From Planctomycetaceae bacterium (GTDB taxonomy: Bacteria > Planctomycetota > Planctomycetia > Pirellulales > Pirellulaceae), in the NCBI GenBank assembly GCA_024642205.1, contig JAHEBQ010000011.1, positions 1-64,000 of the forward strand: DNA of 64,000 bases, written 5' to 3'. This document shows, one piece after another, positions 18,722 through 27,735 of this stretch; the stretch's first letter is position 1, and every line of letters starts with the position of its first letter. A model generated the notes under the pieces. The model was not told the DNA's origin, made no database searches, and worked only from the letters and a program-made list of their open reading frames with translations. A program made the translations under genes and the position numbers.

Positions 18722-20521
18722 TTAACGCGAAGTCACAGGACTCAGCGATTCACTGACTCGGGCCTCGGCGACTTCATAAACGTAAACCGAGTTTTCTGAG
18801 ATCACGATTCTGTCGGAGCCGGCAGCCTTCAGCGAACACCGGACGACGTGGTCGCCTTTGGAAACTCCGACAGCCGTGAATTTGAAAGCAACTTTTTGAC
18901 CTGGCGCGACCTGCGGCTCGGTGAACAACAAGGCGTGTTCGGGTTGGTCCGCGATCAATTCATCTTTGACAGGCATTAATGACTCGGGTAAAGCAACCTG
19001 AACGTTGACTTCCGTCGCTTCACGACTGCCCAGATTTTCGACTTCCACCAGGAATTCGGCTTTCGCACCCACCTGCACCGGACCGGTCAGGTTCTGAATT
19101 CGCACGTTCAGGTCAGCTCGTGTCGTGACTTCGGTGGCAAGTCGAAACTCTTTTTCAAGTGTTTCGTTGCTGCTGATGAGGATGTTGCAGACCTGTTCGC
19201 CTTCTTTGACTGCAGTTGCTTTCAATTGAATCTGTTCAGTCGACTTGGCAGCCAGTTTGCCAAACGTCCACGACAATGTACCGCGTTCAGCATCGACGTC
19301 GGCTTCACGACTGATCGTCGTCACTTTCATTCCGTCCGGAACGGCCAGAGAAACTCGAACATTGGTCACTTCGACTTCCCCGGTATTCTCGATGTCGAAT
19401 GAATAAATTCCATCACGCTGGACGAAATTCAGCTTCGGTCCAACGGCGGAAAGTCGAAGTTCTGGCTGATGCATGCTGACGTCAAGCGACGTCTCCTGGC
19501 GCTCCATGTATTTGGCCGTGGCGAAGATCTTGAATTGCCCCTGGCCGGAAGCATGCGCGTGAGATTCAAATGGAATCTCCAGCATGGCACCCGGCTGGAT
19601 CGTAGAAATCAGGATTCCCTCGGAAGCATGGGCCGGCCTCAACCCGCTTGGCAAGACGGCTTCCAGCCGAACATCCGTAGCGACACCATCGCCCGCATTG
19701 GTAATCGTCAATACGTGCATTACCGTTTTGCCAGTTGTTGCTTTCGTGGGACCCGAAATTTTCATCTTGAGCTCCGGCTGCTGGACGCCAACAACCGTAT
19801 GTTGATCACTTTTGACCAGGACTTGGGTTTCTATTTCAAGGGGCACCTTTTTTGTCGGGATTACCGTCAAGAGAATCTGTTGGGTGCGTTCACCGATAAT
19901 TCGCGGAACATCGAATTCAATAGTTTGACCTTCGGTCCGCGTCGGGCTCGGAGAAGCCGAAACGAATTTCGAATGCTCAGGAATTCGCGCGATCAATGTG
20001 AGATTGTCGATCATCTCTTTGCTCAAGTTGCTGAGATTGATCTGTAGCTGGGCCGATTGATTGACGTTGACCGTTTGGGGTGCTCTGATTTCTGTCGAAA
20101 CCATGCTTTTTCGAACCGTTACTGCTTGCGTTGGATCGTCCTGTTGAGGCTCAGCATTCGGTTGTTCCCGATTCGACGGTTCGTTTGCGGTTGCCCGCGC
20201 GGTCGACAGGATCGGTTGCTGATTCACTGGTTGGAGAATGGACTTTTGCGGATTTCGGCCAGGGTTTTGTACGATCGGTCGAATCTGCTGGTGCAGCGCG
20301 CGGGGTACCTGGATGTCGTCGAACTGAATCTGATTCGGGTTGGCAACCTGGTTGATTTCCGCCGGTTTTTGCGCTGGCTGAGGTCGTAGTTTGATAACCC
20401 GGTTGACTGCCTGCCCAGCTCCGATGAAATGTTCTTGCGACACAGCAAATTGGCCATGTGTGGATAACACCAGGGCGAACAGGGTGAACGCGGTAACCAG
20501 TTTGGGATAGAAATGACTCAT
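18722..20521 (-). CDS. Exported DUF11/CARDB-repeat protein
   Basis: A 599-residue exported protein. The signal peptide starts at MSHFYPK and ends near AVSQEH. After about 130 residues of Gln/Pro/Asn-rich, probably disordered sequence there are about four immunoglobulin-like repeats of the DUF11/CARDB type, marked by recurring NLSKEMIDNLTLIARIP, TNAGDGVATDVRLEAVLP, NTGEVEVTNVRVSLAVP and NLGSREATEVNVQVALP segments. Such repeats are common in large planctomycete cell-surface proteins. No anchor is seen at the C-terminus, so it may be secreted or held by partners. A clear terminator follows. Confidence 0.85.
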   Translation of the reverse strand: MSHFYPKLVTAFTLFALVLSTHGQFAVSQEHFIGAGQAVNRVIKLRPQPAQKPAEINQVANPNQIQFDDIQVPRALHQQIRPIVQNPGRNPQKSILQPVNQQPILSTARATANEPSNREQPNAEPQQDDPTQAVTVRKSMVSTEIRAPQTVNVNQSAQLQINLSNLSKEMIDNLTLIARIPEHSKFVSASPSPTRTEGQTIEFDVPRIIGERTQQILLTVIPTKKVPLEIETQVLVKSDQHTVVGVQQPELKMKISGPTKATTGKTVMHVLTITNAGDGVATDVRLEAVLPSGLRPAHASEGILISTIQPGAMLEIPFESHAHASGQGQFKIFATAKYMERQETSLDVSMHQPELRLSAVGPKLNFVQRDGIYSFDIENTGEVEVTNVRVSLAVPDGMKVTTISREADVDAERGTLSWTFGKLAAKSTEQIQLKATAVKEGEQVCNILISSNETLEKEFRLATEVTTRADLNVRIQNLTGPVQVGAKAEFLVEVENLGSREATEVNVQVALPESLMPVKDELIADQPEHALLFTEPQVAPGQKVAFKFTAVGVSKGDHVVRCSLKAAGSDRIVISENSVYVYEVAEARVSESLSPVTSR

Positions 20522-20712
20522 TTGCTGCTCCGACGACGGTCCGACAGAAATTGCTGGGAAATATTTGTGTTCCCAAACTTCATCGACCGGGATAATCGGA
20601 GGTTTCAGCAATATTTCCCCAGGCCGCAATGTCCACGATTGCTGCCCAGCCTGCCAAAACGGGTGTCTGGAGAAGATACAGATGGAAAAGAGTCGTCAAT
20701 CTTGGACGATTA

Positions 20713-21162
20713 TTAATTGCTGACGATTTCCAGAATCACGCCCTGACCAGTGCCGTCGCCTCGAAACTTGATCGCCTCGTTGACCTGCTTTCGATTCAGG
20801 CACTTGATGGTATCGTGAAGCCGACGCTTGGGACAAATTTTGGGATGCTGTTTGAGCGGATCATCAATATGACTTGGCCATCCATTTTCTTCGAATGCAT
20901 CGAGTATAAGTTCTTGATTCTCGGCAGGCCATTTGAACCGTTTTACCACAGTTTCCCCAAGTCGAAGCTCGCGGCGTTCCCGATCCCAAATCGGCCGAAC
21001 GAAGGTTGTCTCATCTACCGACACCGAAGTATCAGATTGGGGATGTATAATGGGGTGGGTGATCGTGTTCGGTTGGCAGTGGCCATCGAACGCTCCAAAT
21101 CCAACGAATGGAACACTATCGTATTGGGGGAGTCGGTTTGACTCATTATGATGCGATGACAT
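20713..21162 (-). CDS. Small conserved planctomycete-type protein of unknown function
   Basis: A 149-residue protein. From residue 55 on it shows a pattern I recall from several planctomycete genomes: RPIWDRERRELRLG, PAENQELILDAFEENGWP, then HDTIKCLNR and FRGDGTGQGV. The middle resembles a small DNA-binding or transcription-linked fold but no function is known to me. The start is placed at MSSHHNES because AAGGA lies six bases before that ATG; the track start is 168 bases further upstream. It lies upstream of the DUF11 protein gene on the same strand with about 190 bases between. Confidence 0.7.
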   Translation of the reverse strand: MSSHHNESNRLPQYDSVPFVGFGAFDGHCQPNTITHPIIHPQSDTSVSVDETTFVRPIWDRERRELRLGETVVKRFKWPAENQELILDAFEENGWPSHIDDPLKQHPKICPKRRLHDTIKCLNRKQVNEAIKFRGDGTGQGVILEIVSN

Positions 21163-21547
21163 GTAATTCCTTGTTGATAGAGCCCTGCGGGCGGCCGCAG
21201 GGTCGTCGGTATTTGTGAAGATGGCCATCGGCTGAATGTCGCGTTTGAAACAAGCGTTTGTCGCGATGTCCTCTCTGTCAGGTGGGGAAAAATTTCTTTC
21301 CCTACAGGTAAGAACTAAATGGTCTTCCAATTTTCGATCATTTTTTTCTTTCCAATCGCGTTAAGTCCTTATTTGAAAGTGGTTTAAGAATTTTATTTTG
21401 CTTGCATTTGCTTTCCCAATCGCCATCGGCGGGTGAGCCAGGCAGGTTTCAGAATTCGTTAAACTGGGAGTTTTGGCGATCCTGGATGTGAATCGAGAAC
21501 ACGTTATTTGCGTGTTTTTGTCTGACAGCCGAATCGGACAATCCAAT
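21163..21547. other. Divergent gene-free interval
   Basis: About 385 bases between the small conserved gene (minus) and the prolyl oligopeptidase gene (plus). It should hold promoters for both, but no strong promoter, repeat or RNA gene could be assigned by eye. Confidence 0.4.
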
Positions 21548-23704
21548 ATGTGCCCTAATTACTTAACTACTTCGCCAATCGTTACGTTGGCAGTTCTGTT
21601 CATTATTTCACACGCCATCGCCCAGGAGAAAATGGAATACCCCAAATCAAAACGAGTGGACCAGGTCGACGATTTTTTCGGCATCTCCGTGGCCGATCCC
21701 TTTCGCTGGCTGGAAGACGACGTTCGTTCCTCCGAGGACGTTCGTCAGTGGGTCGAATCTCAAAATCAACTAACGTACTCCCAGCTGGCAAAACTCCCAT
21801 TTCGTGAAGAAATTGAATCGCGATTAACGCAACTATGGGACTACGAGAAATACGGTGCACCATTCAAGCGAGGTAATCGATACTTCTACTTCAGGAACCA
21901 CGGTCTTCAGAATCAAAGCGTGCTTTACAAACTCAATTCGCTCGACTCCACGCCGGAGATTCTGGTTGATCCCAATCTCTGGTCCGAAGACGGAACCGAT
22001 GCGATCGGCGGCATGGCGTTCAGCAACGACGGAAAACTGTTGGCCTACGGCGTGCAGAAAGCCGGTTCCGACTGGCGGACCTGGCACGTCATGGAAGTCG
22101 AAACCGGCAAAACGCTTTCTGATGAACTCAACTGGCTCAAGTTCGGAGGAGTTTCCTGGACCAACGACGCAAAGGGATTTTTTTACAGCCGATATGATGA
22201 GCCAAATTCGCACGAGAAATACCAGGGACTGAACCTCGGCCAGAAAGTCTATTACCACAGGATTGGCGACGATCAAAGCCAGGATAGGATGGTCCATCAG
22301 AATCCGGAAAACCCCAAATGGGGATTCATCCCTGAAGTCAGCGACGACGGCAAGTACCTGATTATTACCGTCTGGCAGGGAACCGACGATCGCTACCGCG
22401 TGCTTTACCGTTCGCTCGACGGTTCCGATCCCGGATTTACGATCTTGATTGATACTTTTGACAACGAATACAGTTTCCTGGGAAATGAAGGCAGCCGATT
22501 CTATTTCAAATCGGATTTCAAAGCCCCCAAAAAGTGTATCCTCGCAATCGATGTCGAAGACCCTGACCACGCAAACCGGCAAACGGTAGTTGCCGAGTCG
22601 GACGACGTGATGGAGAGTGCCGGAATCGTCGGCGACACCCTGATCATTCAATACCTTCAAGACGCCAAGTCAAAAGTCAAGCTGTTTGATTTGGCCGGCA
22701 ATCATGTTCGTGACATCGAGTTTCCGGGCATCGGCTCGGCAAGTGGCTTTGGAGGCCGACGCGATCAGACGGAGACGTTTTACAGTTTCTCCAGTTTTAA
22801 CCGGCCACCATGTGTTTTTCGGTACGATCTGACAACGGGCGAAAGTAAACTGATCCGTGAAGCGCGCGTCGATTTTGATCCTGGGGACTACGAAGTCAAA
22901 CAGGTGTTCTACCGAAGCAAGGATGGAACTCCTGTTCCCATGTTTATCGCGTCCAGAATAGGACTTGAGCTCCATGGCAAAAATCCGACGCTACTCTATG
23001 GATACGGTGGTTTCAACATCTCTTTGACTCCGACTTTTTCGATTGCGCGGCTACAGTGGATGGAAATGGGAGGCGTGTTCGCCATGCCAAATCTGCGGGG
23101 AGGCGGCGAATACGGGAAGCAGTGGCACGAGGCGGGAACGAAAACGAACAAACAAAACGTCTTCGATGACTTTATCGCTGCCGCGGAATACCTGATCGAC
23201 CAGAAATACACTTCGCCGGAAAATCTGGGGATCCAGGGCGGCAGCAATGGTGGCCTGCTCGTGGGTGCTTGCATGACACAGCGACCCGACCTGTTCGGTG
23301 CCTGCCTTCCCGCCGTCGGCGTGATGGACATGCTGCGGTTTCATAAATTCACCGCAGGCCGTTTTTGGATCGACGACTATGGCAGTGCCGAAGCGAGCGA
23401 CGAGGAATTCGAGGCGCTCCGCGCGTATTCGCCCTATCACAACCTGGTCGGTGGCACCGAGTATCCGCCGACAATGGTAACGACGGCGGATACCGATGAT
23501 CGCGTCGTTCCAGGACACAGTTTTAAATTCGCTGCGCGGCTGCAGGAGGCGCAAGCCGGATCGAGTCCAATCTTGATTCGGATCGAAACCAAAACCGGGC
23601 ATGGGGCAGGTAAACCCACGGCAAAAGTCATCGAAGAGTGTGCCGACCAATGGGCTTTCCTGGCCAGGCACCTGGGACTGACCCCACAACTGACCGGCAA
23701 GTAG
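21548..23704 (+). CDS. Prolyl oligopeptidase, peptidase family S9A
   Basis: A 718-residue exported serine peptidase. A signal peptide (MCPNYL to SHAIAQ) is followed by the S9A beta-propeller, which begins with KRVDQVDDFFGISVADPFRW, the normal family N-terminus. The catalytic domain carries Ser in GIQGGSNGGLL, Asp in TADTDDRVVPGHS and His in TKTGHGAG, the full triad in the right order. It should cleave short peptides after proline, here probably in the periplasm, as part of peptide scavenging. The start is set at the signal-peptide Met at 21548. The next gene on the same strand is hemQ. Confidence 0.95.
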   Translation: MCPNYLTTSPIVTLAVLFIISHAIAQEKMEYPKSKRVDQVDDFFGISVADPFRWLEDDVRSSEDVRQWVESQNQLTYSQLAKLPFREEIESRLTQLWDYEKYGAPFKRGNRYFYFRNHGLQNQSVLYKLNSLDSTPEILVDPNLWSEDGTDAIGGMAFSNDGKLLAYGVQKAGSDWRTWHVMEVETGKTLSDELNWLKFGGVSWTNDAKGFFYSRYDEPNSHEKYQGLNLGQKVYYHRIGDDQSQDRMVHQNPENPKWGFIPEVSDDGKYLIITVWQGTDDRYRVLYRSLDGSDPGFTILIDTFDNEYSFLGNEGSRFYFKSDFKAPKKCILAIDVEDPDHANRQTVVAESDDVMESAGIVGDTLIIQYLQDAKSKVKLFDLAGNHVRDIEFPGIGSASGFGGRRDQTETFYSFSSFNRPPCVFRYDLTTGESKLIREARVDFDPGDYEVKQVFYRSKDGTPVPMFIASRIGLELHGKNPTLLYGYGGFNISLTPTFSIARLQWMEMGGVFAMPNLRGGGEYGKQWHEAGTKTNKQNVFDDFIAAAEYLIDQKYTSPENLGIQGGSNGGLLVGACMTQRPDLFGACLPAVGVMDMLRFHKFTAGRFWIDDYGSAEASDEEFEALRAYSPYHNLVGGTEYPPTMVTTADTDDRVVPGHSFKFAARLQEAQAGSSPILIRIETKTGHGAGKPTAKVIEECADQWAFLARHLGLTPQLTGK

Positions 23705-23771
23705 CCGAATTACGTGGCAGCCAATACAAACGCTGGTTAACCACCGACGCTCAGGAGGCGTACCTACGAAA

Positions 23772-24551
23772 ATGAATGACAATCCGAACCCAACTTCGCG
23801 GCCCGCACCGTCGCAGCCAGCAACATCCGAACCGGATGGACACATTGACCTGAGTGAAAATGGCCGCGGGACCGACGGTAAACCGGTTTCCCTGGACCGC
23901 CGGCTGTTCATGCAATTCATGGCATTTCGAAACGGAAATCCAGACACACTTGCGCAACAGTTTGAACAAGTTTCTGCCCAAGCCGTGATCTATCAGGATC
24001 TTCACGACGCGTCCGGCCTGGGTGTGATGACGTACTGCGAAGATCCCGGCTACATCATGGATCGGATTCAACCGATTCTCAGACGCCAAAGCCACATGGA
24101 ATACCGCGAGGAGTACACGATGCTCGGTCGTACCTATACGATCGGTTACGAATCGGACCTGGAAGATGTTCTGATTCACCGACCGGTCCGGCGTGTATGC
24201 GATCCTGCAACTCCCTGGGCAGTCTACTATCCCGTCCGCCGCAATGGCTCGTTCGAACGTCAATCTCGAGACGATCAACGCAAGATGCTGGCCGAGCACG
24301 GCGGTATCGGACACGCCTACGGCAAAGCCGGTTTTGCAACCGATATCCGACTGGCCGGTCATGGCTTGAACAAGAATGACAGCGATTTCATTGTCGGATT
24401 GTTGGGCGAAAAACTGTTCCCGCTCTCGGCGCTGGTTCAACACATGCGTCGAACCAGACAAACGTCCGAATTTATTGAAAAAATGGGCCCGTTCTTTGTC
24501 GGTCAAGCCGTTTGGCAACCGGTCTATGATCCCAATCGCACGGTGTTGTAG
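23772..24551 (+). CDS. hemQ: Chlorite dismutase family protein, probable coproheme decarboxylase HemQ
   Basis: A 259-residue protein of the chlorite dismutase/HemQ family. Family marks are TYTIGYESDL, WAVYYPVRRNG, HGGIGHAYGKAGF and the C-terminal LVQHMRRTRQTSEF followed by GPFFVG. His176 in the AEHGGIG segment matches the proximal haem ligand; Tyr153 in YYPV matches the radical-forming Tyr145 of HemQ, while the Lys149 position is Arg. HemQ converts iron-coproporphyrin to haem b, the last step of the coproporphyrin route; chlorite detoxification is a less likely alternative. About 40 disordered residues precede the domain. hemA lies elsewhere in the window, so haem genes are scattered. Confidence 0.82.
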   Translation: MNDNPNPTSRPAPSQPATSEPDGHIDLSENGRGTDGKPVSLDRRLFMQFMAFRNGNPDTLAQQFEQVSAQAVIYQDLHDASGLGVMTYCEDPGYIMDRIQPILRRQSHMEYREEYTMLGRTYTIGYESDLEDVLIHRPVRRVCDPATPWAVYYPVRRNGSFERQSRDDQRKMLAEHGGIGHAYGKAGFATDIRLAGHGLNKNDSDFIVGLLGEKLFPLSALVQHMRRTRQTSEFIEKMGPFFVGQAVWQPVYDPNRTVL

Positions 24552-24926
24552 CACCGCGGTGACCGGCCAATCGCGGGACGGCCAGGAAAATCTGTGCTCC
24601 CTGTCGTCCTGATTGCGCCGACCCTGTCGAAACCTCTTCGAACTGGCTGTCGTTTGATCAGGCCAAGGCGAAAAATAGCGAGCATTCGAACGAGCCAAGG
24701 ATCAAGCAGGGAATGCGATACATGCAAGGCCTTGGGTCGCCTTTGGTACAAAATGGGTGACATCCCTGCCCGGCCCCCGGGGATGCGGTCTTCCTGGACT
24801 AACTCACATGAACACTGCCTTACAGCAAAAAAACGCGCCTCCGAATTCGAAGGCGCGTTGAACCACCATCAGCAGTTTGTATCTGGTCGTGGATTGTCCG
24901 ATCCCATTTCTCGAAAAAACCACTCG
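24552..24926. other. Convergent gene-free interval
   Basis: About 375 bases between hemQ (plus) and the coiled-coil protein gene (minus). It contains the terminator at 24832-24859; the rest shows nothing recognisable. Confidence 0.4.
24832..24859 (-). terminator. Rho-independent terminator of the ECF sigma operon
   Basis: AACGCGCCT and AGGCGCGTT form a nine-base stem with a ten-base loop; reading the minus strand it is followed by a run of T residues. It lies after the last gene of the sigma factor operon. Confidence 0.88.
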
Positions 24927-25793
24927 CTAATTTCCGTCCGGTTGGGTTCGAATGCGTGGTCGTGGTCGTCGGATATTCTGGAATCGATCATTCCAGTCAT
25001 TGGTCTGTGGCTCGTACGTGTCGCCGACCAGTTCTTTTAGCTTGGCTTGTTGATCCAGCGTCAGTTCTTTGATCAACTCGTCTTTGGCTTTTTCCTTGAG
25101 CTCCGCCATGTCCTTGGCAAGTTTCTCGTTGATCTCCTGGCTGCGTTTTTTCAAGCGTTCGATTTGTTCACTGGTGATTCCAAGTTCTTCAGCAACTTTG
25201 TCACTTGCCAATGCGGCAGCGGTTCCAGCCTGTTTCATGTGTGTTTGCAAGGCAACCTGTTGCAGTCTCGCGATTTGATGAGGAAGCAACATGCTTTCCA
25301 TTTGTTCCCGCTGTCGGTCACGCAGTTGTTTCATCAAAGCAGGTAGATCTTTCAGTCGGTCCTGATTCAGTCCACCCTGGGAGATGTCGCCGATCTGATC
25401 CTTCATCTGTTGGGCAAAGTCTGCCTGCAGATCTTGAACTTTCTTGAGTTGATCACCGACCAATTCAAGATCCTTTTGAACGCTGGGGTTGCTGAGCATA
25501 CCCCAGGGATCGGGGGCTGCCGCCGACATCATGAAATCGCCTCCTCCGCTATCTGAGAACGCCATGACTCCCGGGCCGCCCGACAGGATCCTCAGTCCCG
25601 ATCTGGATTCCCCGTTGCCGAAACTCTCCGTCGTCGAAAAGATCATTGGTCCACCTTCGTCGCCTGTTCCAATGACCGTCATTTCGACTGCTTCGCCAAC
25701 TGGGGGATCTTCTTCCTGAGCAGCCGCAAAGCCGGCTACGCCCAGCGTCGCGACCCCAAATACGAACCCGCGCATCATTTGTGTCAGTTTCAT
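24927..25793 (-). CDS. Exported coiled-coil protein of the ECF sigma operon
   Basis: A 288-residue exported protein. The signal peptide is MKLTQMMRGFVFGVATLGVAGFAAAQ. Residues about 30-110 are Gly/Ser/Met-rich; the remainder is helical with heptad-like stretches (SQEINEKLAKDMAELKEKAK) and ends in a basic tail. The LTLDQQAKLKEL motif is reminiscent of the LTxxQ motif of Spy/CpxP-type periplasmic proteins, but the match is weak. Start choice: GGAG sits six bases before the ATG at 25793; an alternative start at 25838 overlaps the previous stop codon as ATGA. It is the last gene of the sigma/anti-sigma operon and probably part of an envelope response. Confidence 0.75.
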   Translation of the reverse strand: MKLTQMMRGFVFGVATLGVAGFAAAQEEDPPVGEAVEMTVIGTGDEGGPMIFSTTESFGNGESRSGLRILSGGPGVMAFSDSGGGDFMMSAAAPDPWGMLSNPSVQKDLELVGDQLKKVQDLQADFAQQMKDQIGDISQGGLNQDRLKDLPALMKQLRDRQREQMESMLLPHQIARLQQVALQTHMKQAGTAAALASDKVAEELGITSEQIERLKKRSQEINEKLAKDMAELKEKAKDELIKELTLDQQAKLKELVGDTYEPQTNDWNDRFQNIRRPRPRIRTQPDGN

Positions 25794-25834
25794 CATTAAC
25801 TCCTGTTGTTTGATGTTCCGTTTGATTCTTCGTT

Positions 25835-26863
25835 TCATTTATCTTTGCCCCTGTTCACCCGTTCTTCCATCTGCTTTCGCAACGCTTCCATTTGAACTTC
25901 CACCTCTTTCATTTGGGCTTCGACTTGTTTCTGGAAGTCTTCATCCAGGTTTCCACCCATGATCAGGCCCGGTCCCATCTGGCGAAATTGCATATTGAAA
26001 CCGCGTCCGTTTTGATCCGGGAATGCCCGGAAGATACCCGGCATACCGCCAATCTGGGCTGATTCTGGTCGTTCCACCGGCGAGACGTCGATCCCAATTT
26101 CCTTTCCGGCACGAATGACGGTCAATGATATCTTGCCTTTTTCTTTTCCTGCCATCTGAACGGCCTCAACGAGGTCAACTTGCCGGGACAATTGACGGTC
26201 ATCAGCAAACATCAGGATGTCGTGTTTTTGAATCCCCGCTGCCTGTGCAGGCGAATCATCACTGACATTCAGAACCACCAGTCCGGTATCGGCGTCCAGC
26301 TCCAATTGAGCGCTCAAGGCTTCACTAACCGGTTCGCAATGGACTCCGATCATGAAGGTACTATTTACTTGCTCGGCGCTGACGATGCCGCTGAACCCCG
26401 GAAAGTCGAATTGAGTTGCGCCACCAGCCAGTGGATCGCCAAGCTCAATTTCATGGCGTTGTCCATCGGGACCGATGATGATTGCTTTGCCGACTCGTTT
26501 CGTCCTGCTCTCACCATTTTCGTTTACGGATTCGACGGCCTGGTTCACGATAATGCTCTGTGCGCCCTGGATGTCGATTTCCTGTTCGTTGCCCTCGGCA
26601 TCGGTAACCACCCATTTGCCGTTTTCGTTCCGGACGTTTCCCTTGACCTTGATTCCCGAGCCGGCTGTATCCTGGTCACCAGCCGGTTTGGGTTGGACGA
26701 TCTGGATCTCGGCGGCTTTCACTTTTTCGCCGTCCTGATTGACAATAACAATTTCGCTACTTTTTTTACCGTCTTCCTGGGCCGTGGAATTGGCAGTCCA
26801 CGTGACACCGATCGCCAGGCCAATCACAAACATTCCGACAGCTTTTACAGGCTCGTTTCTCAT
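25835..26863 (-). CDS. Exported PDZ-domain protein of the ECF sigma operon
   Basis: A 342-residue protein with an export signal (MRNEPVKAVGMFVIGLAIGVTW then NSTAQE). A central PDZ domain (about residues 185-270) is marked by FMIGVHCEPV, TGLVVLNVSDDSPAQAAGIQKHDILMFADDRQL and the following helix. No protease catalytic domain is attached, so it is a stand-alone PDZ adaptor; the C-terminal part is Gln/Met-rich and helical (KQVEAQMKEVEVQMEALRKQ). PDZ domains in sigma operons can sense misfolded envelope proteins, but that role is inferred. The ATG at 26863 has AGGAG seven bases upstream. Its stop overlaps an alternative start of the following gene. Confidence 0.85.
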   Translation of the reverse strand: MRNEPVKAVGMFVIGLAIGVTWTANSTAQEDGKKSSEIVIVNQDGEKVKAAEIQIVQPKPAGDQDTAGSGIKVKGNVRNENGKWVVTDAEGNEQEIDIQGAQSIIVNQAVESVNENGESRTKRVGKAIIIGPDGQRHEIELGDPLAGGATQFDFPGFSGIVSAEQVNSTFMIGVHCEPVSEALSAQLELDADTGLVVLNVSDDSPAQAAGIQKHDILMFADDRQLSRQVDLVEAVQMAGKEKGKISLTVIRAGKEIGIDVSPVERPESAQIGGMPGIFRAFPDQNGRGFNMQFRQMGPGLIMGGNLDEDFQKQVEAQMKEVEVQMEALRKQMEERVNRGKDK

Positions 26864-26947
26864 TTTCATTCTCCTGAACTGTTCAACCAAATGAACAAGC
26901 GTTTGACATCCCATTGGAAGAAATTCTCGCCGCCCCTTGGCAGCAAA

Positions 26948-27688
26948 CTACTGTCCTTGAAGAAACCGAATGGTTCGAACGGGGACAACGAACGACCGGC
27001 CGTCACCGAGACGACCGCAAATATAATTAATGTCCTGCTCCATCTGATAGCCTGATCCGGCAAGCCGCTCAAGCATTAGAGGGGAGATCGCAGGTGTTAC
27101 CGGTTGTTGACTGAGTTGGTTCAATTGCTCAACGTTGTCGACGGAAAACAACGGGACGGGGGCAACCGGTCCGACCGATGCCATTTCTCCCAATTGCTCA
27201 GCGGGAACTTCCAGGTGATAGTCCGCTTGTGTCATTCTCGGCTGGTCCACAATGTAACCTTGTTTGGGTTGAGCCTTGGTTGACGAACCGTCGACCAGCA
27301 TTGGACCGGTAGCGGGCAGCTCATGACCTTCGTCCAACGCTACGGGCAAGTTGCGGTTTTGGATTTGACTGGTCATGTACCCCATGGTTGCGGCCGCTAA
27401 CAGGCTTGCCGTCAACACGAACGATGAATACCGCATGGGGCTTCGCTTCGATTCGGATTTGACGCGTCCCGGATCGGAAACCAAAACGACCGAGTCCTGA
27501 CCGGTATTGTGTTTCGTCTCCTGATTTCGGAACGCACGGCTCCAGCTTTGGTTTTCAATAAAGCCGATTGCAATTTCCTGCCAATGTTCCGGTGTTGCGT
27601 TCGCGTCGGCCAGGATCTGATGGATCTGTTTGTCGTCCAGTTCGCTGTCCACCAGACGTTGAAGTTGCAGGGGGTCAATGGGTTTCAT
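26948..27688 (-). CDS. Probable membrane anti-sigma factor
   Basis: A 246-residue protein with a small N-terminal cytoplasmic domain (LQRLVDSELDDKQIHQIL, as in planctomycete anti-sigma-like proteins), one transmembrane helix (SSFVLTASLLAAATMGYM, about residues 85-102) and a periplasmic part. Position directly after the ECF sigma gene supports an anti-sigma role, though no zinc-binding HxxxCxxC is present. Three starts are possible: TTG at 27739 overlapping the sigma stop codon as TTGA, ATG at 27730, and ATG at 27688 with a modest ribosome binding site; I use the last because it gives the usual N-terminus. Confidence 0.7.
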   Translation of the reverse strand: MKPIDPLQLQRLVDSELDDKQIHQILADANATPEHWQEIAIGFIENQSWSRAFRNQETKHNTGQDSVVLVSDPGRVKSESKRSPMRYSSFVLTASLLAAATMGYMTSQIQNRNLPVALDEGHELPATGPMLVDGSSTKAQPKQGYIVDQPRMTQADYHLEVPAEQLGEMASVGPVAPVPLFSVDNVEQLNQLSQQPVTPAISPLMLERLAGSGYQMEQDINYICGRLGDGRSFVVPVRTIRFLQGQ

Positions 27689-27735
27689 TTCACTCTCGGT
27701 TTTGATAGCAATCCCTGTTTTCGGGGTCATCGATT

